Notes under the pieces: generated by a model
Databases searched by the model: none
What the model saw: only the letters and a program-made list of their open reading frames with translations
What the model was told of the DNA's origin: nothing
Shown here: positions 1 to 11,500 of the stretch, one piece after another
Layout: each line of letters begins with the position of its first letter
How positions within the stretch are numbered: position 1 is the first letter of the stretch
From: Agapetus fuscipes
Taxonomy: Eukaryota; Arthropoda; Insecta; Trichoptera; Glossosomatidae
DNA: 64,000 bases
Assembly (NCBI GenBank): GCA_951799405.1
Contig: OX637339.1
Span: 12,710,001 to 12,774,000 of the forward strand
Reading direction: 5' to 3'
Program-made: the position numbers and the translations under genes

Positions 1-560
1 TTTATGGATATTGATAAAAAAAAATGACAGATTTGTCTCTCATTTGCGGCCGACAGGGCAATTACATTGGCTAAGTTGAAACAGATAATTGAGATCAATG
101 TTGGTAGAGTTTCACTAGTTTGTTTAAGACACATTTTTTAAATAGAAGCTTCAAAACATAAAGTGCCCTTGGGGTGGCTAGTGCTACTAAATGGTGCAGT
201 ATAAATTGGACGATTATTCTTTTTCTCCAAGTTAAAATTGTCTAGAAATGGTCAATTGTTCCAAAGCTTGTAGGGTAAACTAAAATATAAAGAATAATGA
301 TGATTTCAAATAAGAAATCTGACTAGTATCCTTATTATGAAAAAATCAGCCCTCGGTCTAATACTTATGGATGAAGGTGGATATAAAAAGGTGAGTAATC
401 CCCTATAAAGTGAGATGGCATGTCCCAGTCATAGTTCTCAGTACCAGCAGTCCAGCACCGCTCGCAGCGTCTGCGAAAAAATGGAAGCAGCTGATCTTTT
501 ATTTAGAGGGTACACATAATGAGAGTGCCATTTTTATGTGTGTCACAACTTAAAATACAG
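1..560. other. AT-rich sequence, nothing recognised
   Basis: No ORF with family features, no splice-flanked finger exon and no terminal inverted repeat was seen. The missing last exon of zinc-finger gene 1 is not here; I looked for its usual RFARN-type start on the minus strand. Confidence 0.4.
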
Positions 561-565
561 ATAAG

Positions 566-589
566 ATCGCAGATCCTGGGATCTGCGAT
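566..589. repeat. Perfect 11-bp palindrome
   Basis: Two 11-base arms (566-576 and 579-589) are exact reverse complements around a 2-base loop. It lies just before the Penelope-like coding remnant and may be part of it. Confidence 0.6.
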
Positions 590-598
590 GAGGAGAGT

Positions 599-1500
599 TT
601 GGATTCTGAACTACAACACTGTCAACAGGCTCTGTCTTCCAATGGCTACTCAATGGCAATCAAGACTCTTAAGAAGAAGGCTAACATCACATGCGAAGTA
701 CCCCGTCAAAAAGCATACCTTCCCTACATCCGTGGCCTCTCCGAAAAACTGGGACGATTATTATTTAAATATAATATAAAAACAATTTTTAGTCCTCCCA
801 GCTCAATTTCACAGATGCTTCGTAGTGTGAAAGATAGCACCCCCCTGGACTCCCCGGAAGGTACCTTGCGAATGTGGTGCCTTCTACATCGGTCAAACCA
901 AAAGAAACATTAAGGTGCGCCTCAAGGAACATATTGGGGCAATGAAAACAAACAACCCCAATAAATCGGCAATCTGCGATCATTCCGCCAAAGGCAGCCT
1001 GCACCTCATTAGATTCGACCAAACGAAGGTTGTATCGAAAGAAAAATTCTTGATTCCCAGACTTGTAAGAGAGGCCATTGAAATTTATAGACATCCTAAC
1101 TTCAACAGAGACTACAGCTTCAATTTGTCCAGTATTTGGAAACCCACATTAAACTCTCTACTGAAACCAGTACCCAAATTTCATGTCAAAGACAACGATA
1201 TTATTAGTGCGGTGTGTACAGGTACCATAATACCATCTAGTGATGTGGAATACACACAAGATGAAAGTGGTATGTGTGACAGACCAAAACATAATTACTA
1301 CCTTCGTTCGAAGGTAGTCAGTGATTTGTGACAAAGTGTTTTTCAAATTCAGTTCATCCTCAGTCGCCGTACAGATAGGATGTTCTCCTGAAGACGTCGG
1401 CTACGCCGCTGATGAAACGTAGAGAATAATGTAAGTTCTCACCGAACGGTTCGTTAAATATCCGAAAATTAATATAATTGTCAAAATGTCAACCGACCGT
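599..1500 (+). mobile_element. Penelope-like element remnant, GIY-YIG endonuclease part
   Basis: Two overlapping frames together carry the C-terminal part of a Penelope-like retroelement. The first (599-913) holds the linker after the reverse transcriptase, with the KLGRLLFKYNIKTIF motif. Near 855-905 the reading shifts into the frame that reads CECGAFYIGQTKRNIKVRLKEH, the GIY-YIG endonuclease signature, and continues to a stop at 1331. The reverse transcriptase itself is missing, so the copy is 5'-truncated as well as frameshifted and cannot be active. A hammerhead-ribozyme motif follows at 1381, as is known for this class. A second copy of the C-terminus, REAIEIYRHLNFNRDD, occurs on the minus strand at 5218-5424. 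Confidence 0.8.
1381..1428 (+). ncRNA. Hammerhead ribozyme motif of Penelope-like element
   Basis: The conserved core CTGAAGA (1388-1394) is followed by one spare base, a helix II of six pairs (GTCGGC with GCTGAT, two G-U pairs), then GAAAC. TTCTC before the core pairs with GAGAA after the likely cleavage triplet GTA, forming helix I. Helix III is minimal. Hammerheads with very short helix III are known from Penelope-like elements. Confidence 0.65.
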
Positions 1501-1640
1501 AATTCTAACTTAAACCTAAATATGAAGGAGCCGCACCATTCACAGCTTTGTAAACCATCAGACAAACACAATAGATCACTCTCCGGAAAACTAAGCCAAT
1601 GCTGTTTCTTTAACACTGGAGTAATGTGAGTAAATTGACC

Positions 1641-1930
1641 GGTCCGTAGTATGGTGGTTAACACTTCTGACTCGTAAATGGAAGGTTGTGGGTTTGAATC
1701 CCCACGGAGCACAAAAAATATACCATTTATATTTCAAATATGCTCTTCGCTTGGTGAAAATTCATATACCTTTACGAAAGACCGGTCAATAAAGGTCCAT
1801 CCAGCCTTACAGCAAGTGGGTCTTGCTTGAGAATTGGCGCTTTCTACAGCAACGACCAAGCCCGCAAAGGGCTCTTGAGGTGTGATCCACACAAAAACAG
1901 CGCTCACCAAATAAATCATCCTAATATTAT
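1641..1930 (+). mobile_element. tRNA-derived SINE, family S1
   Basis: The head GGTCCGTAGTATGGTGGTTA resembles a tRNA A box and GGGTTTGAATCCC a B box. The body (GACCGGTCA, then a GTCCATCCAGCCTTACAGCA segment) recurs at 6606, 15055 and 53775. Real tRNA folding is not preserved. Confidence 0.75.
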
Positions 1931-2568
1931 TCGATTTGGACATCCCCAATAAGAGTCTTACTGCTGAATTCAGCACAGACTGAAAGCGGTTCAATTGGTT
2001 TTGGCTGACCTAACACTATCCGCTTTCATAGAGGAACAGACGGAAACTACACCTTTTTATATGCACCTTGTTATGGATTGCTTAATGTCAATATTTGTTA
2101 CTGTGTTGCCACAGCGTACACTGGCTCTATGTACCACTGGCTCTGTATGTTGTGCTTCTTCTTTTTATGGTCGCTCAAGCTGCTGTTGTGCGCGAACCTA
2201 AAAACAGACAGGCATTTTAAAATTCATTCGAACATCATCAGATTTTATTTTTATACAGTGCTAACAACTGTCTATAGGTTACTTTGTACCCTAATAGACG
2301 TGTGACGTTTGTCCGCTAAGAAATGGAACATCAGTTCCAAGTTCATTGAAACAAGCTGAGGGAAAAACTGTGCCAACACCATCGATGACCATCACACAGC
2401 CAAGTTGCTAAGGAACAAGATTACCTAGACCTGTAATGCCACCCAGCCGAAACAAACTAAATTTGAAACTTTATTTTGACCCTAGCCACAAAGACATGTG
2501 ACATTTGCCTATCACGAGAAATTTCAATTAAGACATTTAAGTCTGTTTATGTTGACAGTAATACCAAC
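1931..2568. other. Non-coding stretch downstream of gene 1 exon 9
   Basis: No finger exon, repeat family or transposon end was recognised. If gene 1 continues leftward, this lies in its last intron. Confidence 0.4.
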
Positions 2569-5500
2569 CTCTGATTGCAGATGTCGCACACATAGTTTTT
2601 GGTTTTGGAGTGGCTGATCTTGTGTGTGGTGAGTGAGTATCTGTGCACAAAGGTTTTCCCGCACTCATCGCATTCAAAGTCCTTCTTCCCAATGTGAGTG
2701 ATCATGTGACTCCTGATGGCAGCCTGGAATAACCAACAACACTTAAGATATTTGTATGAATCACTGCTTGTATCTTGTTTGCCAGACTTATGTAAATTGG
2801 CACACATTTGTTATTCATACAATTCGCTTGGGTAGCAATTTGTGCAAATATCATATACGTCTTTTAAAATGAGTCTTTACAATGTCAATACACAAATCTT
2901 TAAACATTTTTAATGATGATGATGTTGATGAAACTCTTATGACCATCAGCTCCAGCTCCAATAGATTACAGCTACAGATCCCGGAAAGAGCAAGTCTCAA
3001 GTGTCAACAGCCTTAATGTAAGCCTAAAACTCCTATTGCAGTAGAAGATTAATGATGGTAGTTATATTTCATGGGTTTAGTCACCTTGGAAAGGAAGACA
3101 TTGCTGCAGTGGTCGCACTTGAACTCCTTGATGCCACTGTGTCCCTTCATGTGCGCGGCCAGTCCCGCCTTGCACACATAGCTCTTGTGGCAGATGGAAC
3201 AGGCGTGCAGCTGCCTGTTGGCCTGGTGTGTCTGCATGTGCTGGCTGCAGTCCCGCGCGCTGAAGAATGACTTGTTGCAGATCTAGACAACATCAACACA
3301 ACATGAACATCTCGTTTGTCCCGTCTTGCACACATATTTTAACGCCTATTTACCATGCTTCCATGGTTGACTGTTCTAGGTGGAGACAATGTATATAAAG
3401 TTGTTAAGTGTAAAGATGGCGCTCTCGTAGCAGCCGCCTGAAAGAGTGGATAATTGTGTCTGGCATAGTTATAAACCAAGTCTTTGATGTTATTTGCTGT
3501 GTATTTTGTGTGCTCCCGGTGGTTTTTGTTTATTTCTGTTGTTACTTTGACAGCTGTCATTTACATCATGTGAAAAAGTGCCCAAAAGAGCAAACACATC
3601 AAATTTTGCAGACAGGAGCTTTGCAGTAGTCGGGCCAGTTGCCTGGTACAATTTGCCCGTCAATGTTGGAATGAACTAACCCATCACCTTCGTCAGAAAA
3701 AGACTGAGGACATTGCTGTTTTCAAGAAGTCATAGCGCCCTTGAGATGGTCCTGAACTATTTAACCACAGGAAATAAATCATCAATCAGTCAATCATCAC
3801 GATTGAGATGACAGAACTCTTCTCTCTTCATCTGTTTCCCTAGCATGAGAAATTAGAGAGAGATGCCTGCAGTGGTACCATCAGAAAAAGTTGCCTGCAG
3901 TTATAACATCATAGAGAGATGCCTGCAGTGGTACCTCAGAGAGAGATGCCTGCAGTGGTACCTCAGAGAGAGATGCCTGCAGTGGTACCTCAGAGAGAGA
4001 TGCCTGCAGTGGTACCATCAGAGAGAGTTGCCTGCAGTGGTACCCTCAGAGAGAGTTGCCTGCAGTGGTACCCTCAGAGAGAGTTGCCTGCAGTGGTACC
4101 ATCAGAGAGAGATATGCTTACATTGCAGGGATGGCTGCGTATCCTGGCCTCCTTGTTGTGTGTCCTGAGATGCAGCTTGAGGCTGCGCCTGCAGTGGTAC
4201 GCGGCTGCGCACATGTTGCACTGGTGGGGCTTCACCCCACTGTGCATGAGGCGGTGCTCCTTCAGGTGCTTGTACACCTTGCCACACAGGTCGCACACGG
4301 GCGTGTTGTGCGTGTTCTTTATGTGACTGCCTAGGGAAGATTTGCTGGGGAACCTGAAAACACAACAAGTGATTTATTTATTTTCATTGAAGACTTGGCA
4401 CTTTTTTCTACAAGGTCCGGTCTGGTGCCAGATCGGAAGTTGCGCGGTGTATGGGGATTAGGGATGGTACAGATATGGAAATATCATTATTTAATATCAT
4501 ACCACTGCAGGCACAGCCTCTAGCTGCACCTCAGGACGCACAACAAGGAGGCCAGGATACGCAGCCATTCCTGCAATGTACGAATATGAAATTTCGGATA
4601 CGGATATATTGCTATTTCGGTTTCAGATACAGACACGGATATGGAATTATTTCGGATATCTGCTAGTTTCGAATAGTTGCAGTTACGGATAATAGATTTT
4701 CAAGAAATCAGTCATATGAGTGCTATTTACTAAAAAATGCTACAACAATAAAATTCGTAATTCATCATCAGTCTATTTACAATAATTATAATAATTATAT
4801 TACCGTCCGGTCGATAGCTCAGTTGGTAGAGTGCTTGCATTCTACCCCGTGAGCTCGGGTTCGAATCCCACCGAGGAGGGTGTCAGAAATGATTTCCTAT
4901 TTCGGTGTGTATTTCAAACCCCATAATATAAATACCGGCGAGGTTTACTCAGCCTTCACAAGAAATGAGTTTTTTTTTTTTTTTTTTTTTTTTATAACTA
5001 CACAGTTAAATTTTTTTGATCGGATATTACACAAACCGTTATAAGAGAACTTACATTATTCTCGACGTTTCGTTAGCAACGTAGCTAACGTCTTCAGGAG
5101 ACATCCTCTCTGCACGATGACTGAGGATGAACTGATTATTTATTTTATACAATTGTCAAAAATCACGGCACACCTTCGAGCGAAGGTCGTAATTATGACT
5201 AGGTTTGTCACAAATATTTACAGTTTTATTTGTTTCCCGTCCACATCACTAGATGGCACTATGTTAGCCGTACATACGGAGCTGATGATATCATTGTCTT
5301 TGACACAAATATTAGGTAATGATTTCAAAAGTGAGGAGAGTGATGGTTTCCAAATACTGGACAATTTAAAGATGTCATCCCTGTTGAAGTTCAGATGCCT
5401 ATAAATTTCAATGGCTTCTCTCACCAGTCTAGGAATAAAGAACTTTTCTTTACTCAGAACCTTCGTTTGGTCAAATCTTCATCAGTCGTCGTGCAAAGAG

Positions 5501-8500
5501 GCTGAACACGTTAGCATTTTGTCAGCATTCCGCTGACAAAAACATAAATGGACTTTGGCATGACACTTTTGCGGTCCGATGGTTAAGAGCCATTAGTACT
5601 TATCCTTGTATGATACTTTACTTGGTATCACAGAAATAGAAGATATTTAGAAAATTGAGAGAAATCTTTTTTATTACCTTCTTTCGCACTGATCACACTG
5701 GAAGGGTTTTTCCCCTGTATGGCATCTCAAATGTATAACAAAATGATATCTGACCTTGCAAGAATACCCGCAAGTCTCACAAGTGAACATAACCTAGAAA
5801 ATAATCACAAATTAAAACAAGTTTTTTAGCTTTACATCATAGATTTCCTTTGAGTACATAAAATGGACTCTGCACATTCAAAATATTCTTCGCCTTCGTG
5901 ACGTCACCCTAAGTAAATAAAAAAACAGATTCCCATTTGGACGCCCCTTGGTTCATGTCTTAATAACAAAGATCAGCTGTTTCCCTTTTTGCTCAGGCAC
6001 TGCGTACAGTGGAGGCCAAAAAAAGCACAGCATTTTGAGCATGGGTTTACAGTAATATGTTTTTTTTCCTGTTGCTGGAAGACCAGATATTAAATGCATT
6101 GTACAAATTTTTACTATATAGTCCATAAATTTGTACTTTTAATCTTTTCGCTTCTGAATATTCTGGTTGTATGAATACCCCCAGACGGAATACTTTTTCA
6201 AGCACATTTTAAAACATTTATTGCTTCCTACCTTTATTGATTGACCCCACTTGTGGACAAACTATGTGCACTGTCACAGGGATTAGTTATTCAAGAACAA
6301 AAATCACAAAGGTTGAGCACATTTCACTCGCAGACTTTTAAATTCTTGAACACATGTCAGGGATTAGTTCAAAGTTGGATGACGTCTATCAAATTACACT
6401 TGAGGCCTATGCGTGTCACCCGCAATTAAAGGGTTAAGGTATTGTGAAGCTTAAAACCATTTCAGGTCATATAACCTACAAAAACCTACCTTTAAAACCT
6501 GAAAAACCTTTAAAACCTACTCCAGGAATTTTTTTTGTAATTAAGTACGGCAACAGCTTCTGCCTTTAGGTTTTGTCATAGAGCAGCCAGTAACGAGCCA
6601 TGAACGGTCTGTAGTATAGTGGTTAACGCTAGGGACTCTTAATCGGAAGGTACTGAGTTTGATTCCCAGCAGAGCCCAAAAAATATTTATATTTTCAAAT
6701 ATGCTCTTCGCTGGGTTGAAAAATTAATTTGTCTTTACCAAAGACCGGTCACCATAGTCCATCCAGCCTTACAGCAATCGGGTCTTGCTTGAGAATTGGT
6801 GCTTTCAATAGTAGCCACCAAGCTCGCAGAGGGAACTTGAGGAGTGATTCACACAAAAAAAACACAGCTCACCAAATAAATCATGCTAATATTTATTTAT
6901 CTATAATTGTGGAATATGCAGGAAATCAAACATTACCATCGTGCTTTATACGAGTTCTAACACCTATATACATACACCTTGGCAACTTTTTACCTTTTCT
7001 TCTTTTCTTTCACGTTTCATCTTTTTTAATTTAGGTTTTTTAAATAAATCCTTCTCTCTTTTAATTCTCAGTTCCTAAAAGAAAGCAAACAAAACATGAT
7101 TGTAGAAATCCAACATGCATAGACAATTATTTCTGATCTACAGAAAAAGCTTGCGCACCTTTTTTCTCTTCACTTTGGGATATTTACTGGATGGTTTTTT
7201 ATGAATGACGATACTGTCAAAGTCTTCTTCTTCTTTTACGGCCAGTGTTGCCAGATCTATATTATCCTCGTCCAACTTAACATCAAAGACACCCTTAAAA
7301 AATAAAGATGCAAATGTAATTTAAATTAAATGTGGTCTGCACATTTCCAGACATAAAAAAGTTGCAACGTCATAAGGCTGGGTTTTAAGTTTTCACTTTC
7401 ATTATTTTTATTATTATTTGGGATTACAATGGGTTGGACCATGTTCTGATCTCAGTTATTTCATCAATTGAAATTTCATTTCCATAAGCAGTAAACATTT
7501 TCAAGGCTGGTTATTGAAGTGGCTTTCATGTCCGCTTTCTTTTGATAGCCTTGTTTTGTTAGCACTAGCTGCAAATAGAACATGACCCAACGTGAAGAAA
7601 TCCAAAACAAATGGACTCTGCACAATATTCCAAATAAGTTTTTCTCCCTGGTGAGCAAACATCACATGCCTATGCGATTTCAGAAACCAGTTATTAAATA
7701 TTTGATAACCTTTTTTCCCTATAAACCTGACCGTTTGGCGCCGCAATGTTGTTGTCTATGTAATTATTGCAGATTCCATTTGTCACTTTTAAGATAAATA
7801 TTACATTATTTTACTTACATTTTCTTGCACAGTTGCCGCATTGTCAATATTTTCAGTTTTGTATTTTCGTAAAGATGCCAACACTGATTCATCATCGTCA
7901 TCATCATCGTAAATGTCCCCCTCGGGAAATTGCCAGTCTTTAGTGTTGACCTCGTAGTAAACATCTTCAGGAGAAACAAACAGCTGAGGTGTTGCCTCTG
8001 TTAAAAAAACAAATGTATAAAATAAGTGGAATAAAAAAAGACTGCCCTTAGCTTGCCAAGGAAAAAGTTCTAAAATCAAAAATTTCAAACATCATTAACA
8101 TAAGTTGATAAAAATGATAAAATTATTTACCACTTTTCAATGTATTTAAATCCTTTAATCTTGCTTCACTACGCTGGCATTGATTACGGAACATAAAGGC
8201 ATCCCTGAGACGAAATAAACAAATATTACACAGCTGTTGGGGATTTGGATCACCTGGCAACACCTACAAAATAAACAATCCATTTTCAAAAATTCAAATA
8301 AATGTTCCATCAAGGAAATGGTTGAAATATTGTGTTTCTACCCTTGCCATGTAAACTGTTGTATCTGCAAAAGCTGTTTTGAGGGAAGAGAATATCAAGT
8401 TTTTTTGCAATGATCTATCCTAGGCATATAGAACCAAACTGCATTTCAAATATAATATTTTGCTGGGTAAGTAATAATAATATTAAGACAATATTTATAG

Positions 8501-11500
8501 TGCCCTTAGTCAGTACCGGCGCTAGGGTTGGGCGCGGTCGGGCGACCGCCCAGGGCGCCAGGTATGAAGGGGCGCCGCAGGCGCCCCTTTATATTTTTTA
8601 GTAATATTGAAGTTTTTGGGGCATTAAAACTCGAAAATATTTATTTTTCGTAAATAGTAAAAATTTAACCTGTAAAATAATTGTTACTTAGATACATTCT
8701 TAGAAAGAAAAATAAAAACAATAATTATTTTATTTTGTTATTGCTAGGTATATTTCTTTTAACTGTTTACTTTAAAAAGGTACTTATGTATTTCACGACC
8801 TTGTTTTTTATTTCGTTAAATGTTTTGATTCTGAATGACTGAAATTATTTTAAGGAAGATGATTTAAGAAATGGACTATCTAAAAAGTATGATTGGGAAA
8901 AAAACGAAGTGACAGGGTGAGGAATGATCTTGTAAGAGAAGAATGTGGTGTAAGAGAAAGTGTGAAATTGAAGATTAAAATAAGTTTGCTAAGATGGTTC
9001 GGGTATATGGAGAGAATGAGTGATGAAAGACTGACGAAGAAAGTACCTTTACGTTGCAAGAATAGATGGATGTCGTGGTAGAGGAAGACCGAGAAAAGTA
9101 AAGATGGATCAATTGTTTCACTTATTGTTAAAGCTTTTCTTATACGTTGTTTCTTTCTTTTTTGCTATTCTTAACTTTGTTACTTTAACAAAAAATAATA
9201 TTTTTTTTCGTAAAACAGTAGTTTTTAGTAGAAGTAAGTAATTATAATTTCTGAAAAAAAGTATTTTTTAAAAAGACGCTTAATTTTTTTAGACCTCTTT
9301 TTGTTTTGTAATAATCAAAATAAATTAATAATAATCAATCATAACTTTCCAAAATATTAATGAAAAGTATACCCACCAAACAAAGTGTTAGTGTGGTTTA
9401 AAGTTTCTTTTTCCATTTCTTTCTTTTCCATTATCAATATGTCACTTCACAACAAGAAGGTCGATGTTCAACTGTCCACTCTCTTGTTTATTGACAGTGG
9501 AACATCAATTATTCAAATCTGAATAATGTTCCAAATAGTCAGTCTTGCCAACACTACACGCCCCCATGATGTTACCATCATTAAACATAGTCGTGGAGCC
9601 AACGCGGCTTCACTCTTGCTCTCTGAGGTCTTGGATCCAGCTCTAATGGGGGCAACTCTGACAAAAGCTGTAGGTTTTCTGATGATGGCTGATCAACAAT
9701 CAGCTCATCTCCCGGCGCCATCCTCAGATCCAGCACATGTCTTGGCATACCATCCACTTGTACAGTATTATCTGAAACAATGGCATCAACATGACCTCTA
9801 TCCCAGGTTGTGGTGCAGCGCGCTCCTGGAGGCTTCACCAGCACCCGATCTCCCACCCGATAACGACACGACTCTTCCGTTTCCTTCACCACTGGTAAGG
9901 ACGCTGGATGCCGCCATTTGTATGAGTAGACACTTGACGACGGCGCGTCTCGGCCCCGTGTCCCCTCACTAGCCAAATTGTACCAGAAAGCTGCCATCAG
10001 TGGGGATATACCACTTCTGGCTGCCACTCGCTTTACTGTTCGGTGGTTACGCTCGACAATTCCATTTCCAGATGGGCGATAGGCCGCTCGAAACCGCTGC
10101 GCTACTCCCCAACGCTCACACAATGCCGTAACCTGTTGCGAGCGGAATGCGGTGCCATTGTCCATCAATAGCTCGTCAGGTGGACCACGTTCTCGGAACA
10201 CTTCGTCAAGGTTGCCAGAAATTTCACATCCACTCTCCGTTTTAATCTCCCGCCAAACAGCGAATCGTCCTGGACCACAATCAACAATAGTCAAGAATCG
10301 GCTTTTGCCATAATGCGTCACATCCACTGACAGTCTACTCCAAGTCTTCTCAACAGACAATACTCCTTCTTCGTGCGTTGTAGGTGCTGGATCGATAGAC
10401 GCACATCGCTCACACGCTCTCACGCAGTCTTCAACCGCAGCCCTTGTCACTGAGGAATCGACCATCTTGGCCAACTGAAGACTGCGATCAACTCCAAAAT
10501 GATGCATAGCGTGAAGACTCTCCACATTGGCCACACATGCCAGTGACTCCTTTGCCAGCCACCGTTGACACACCCTAGTCAGCACGTCAGCCTTATTCTT
10601 CTCCGACGGCACAAAAGTAACGGTGATCTCCAGTGCACATTCCCGAGTGAGGTCACTGAAAAGGCCAAGTCTTCTTTTGACCAGCATCTCACTGGTTCCT
10701 GACACCTTGGCTCGACAATCTCCAACAAGGACTGACCTTAACCACCGCTCGGCCGTCTTGGAGTCAATCATAAGCTCAAGTTTAGTTAAACCCCACTTGA
10801 GAGCAAGGTTAACACCTTTAATGGCAGCGTCCAACTCGGCGATATTGATGTGGGCTAGATCGGCACCTTTTCTAAGCCATGCTGCATCCTCTACTACAAC
10901 GCCTTCAATCTCGACGACAGCTCCCAACGCCAGAGAGCTCGCATCTGTCCAAACTCTGCCACAGGTAGTTAATGGCACATTCCAAATACCACGCACTGGA
11001 TCTTCTAACTGCACTCTTGCCACAATGTTACGAATGAAAGCGTTTGCTTTTGCGCCAACAGGATCCTCCCAACCTTCGCCTTCACCGACACGCTTAGCAT
11101 AGCTGCACGCTACTCGCAGCCAACTACACACCGGATAATGGCCCACAAGCTGACCACAAATGGAAAATAACTCTCGCTTCGAAAGAGCCTTATCCCCAAG
11201 TGAAGGGAGCTCATTCCCTCGTCGATATTCCAGTTGGCCATCGCTTCTCCGCGCGATTGCCAGCCCAAGGGCACGTCCGCCATCCAGCGCCTGCGGAACC
11301 TTAGCCTCCAAGCCATACCTCCTCAAATGTTCCGTCACCCTCTGCGCACTGACTACACATTCACTCACCAAAATATCGTCAATATAACTAGCAGTACCCC
11401 GAGCAACTGCCTCGTCCAAACTAAGAACATAGTCAAGGATCCGACTCATTATTCTCGGCGCACAATTAAGCCCGAACCCGAGACGAGTCAAGTGATAAGT

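Noticed and set aside
2078..2305. Small hydrophobic plus-strand ORF
   Set aside because: No homology features and AT-rich chance composition.
2330..2480. Candidate last exon of gene 1
   Set aside because: An acceptor-like CATTACAG on the minus strand is followed by a stop after two codons and no RFxRN finger half.
3863..4326. Overlapping plus-strand ORFs with repeated PAVVPQRE
   Set aside because: They read the 27-bp minisatellite and the antisense of gene 1 exon 7.
4806..4880. Possible functional tRNA gene (TAGCTCAGTTGGTAGAG and GGTTCGAATCC)
   Set aside because: The sequence recurs with a shared non-tRNA body and a T or A tail, and no full cloverleaf was found, so it is a SINE head. The same applies to 1641, 6606, 15055, 16165, 53775 and 54678.
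6010..6060. Tc1-like terminus CAGTGGAGGCCAAAA after TA
   Set aside because: No matching opposite end or transposase fragment was found.
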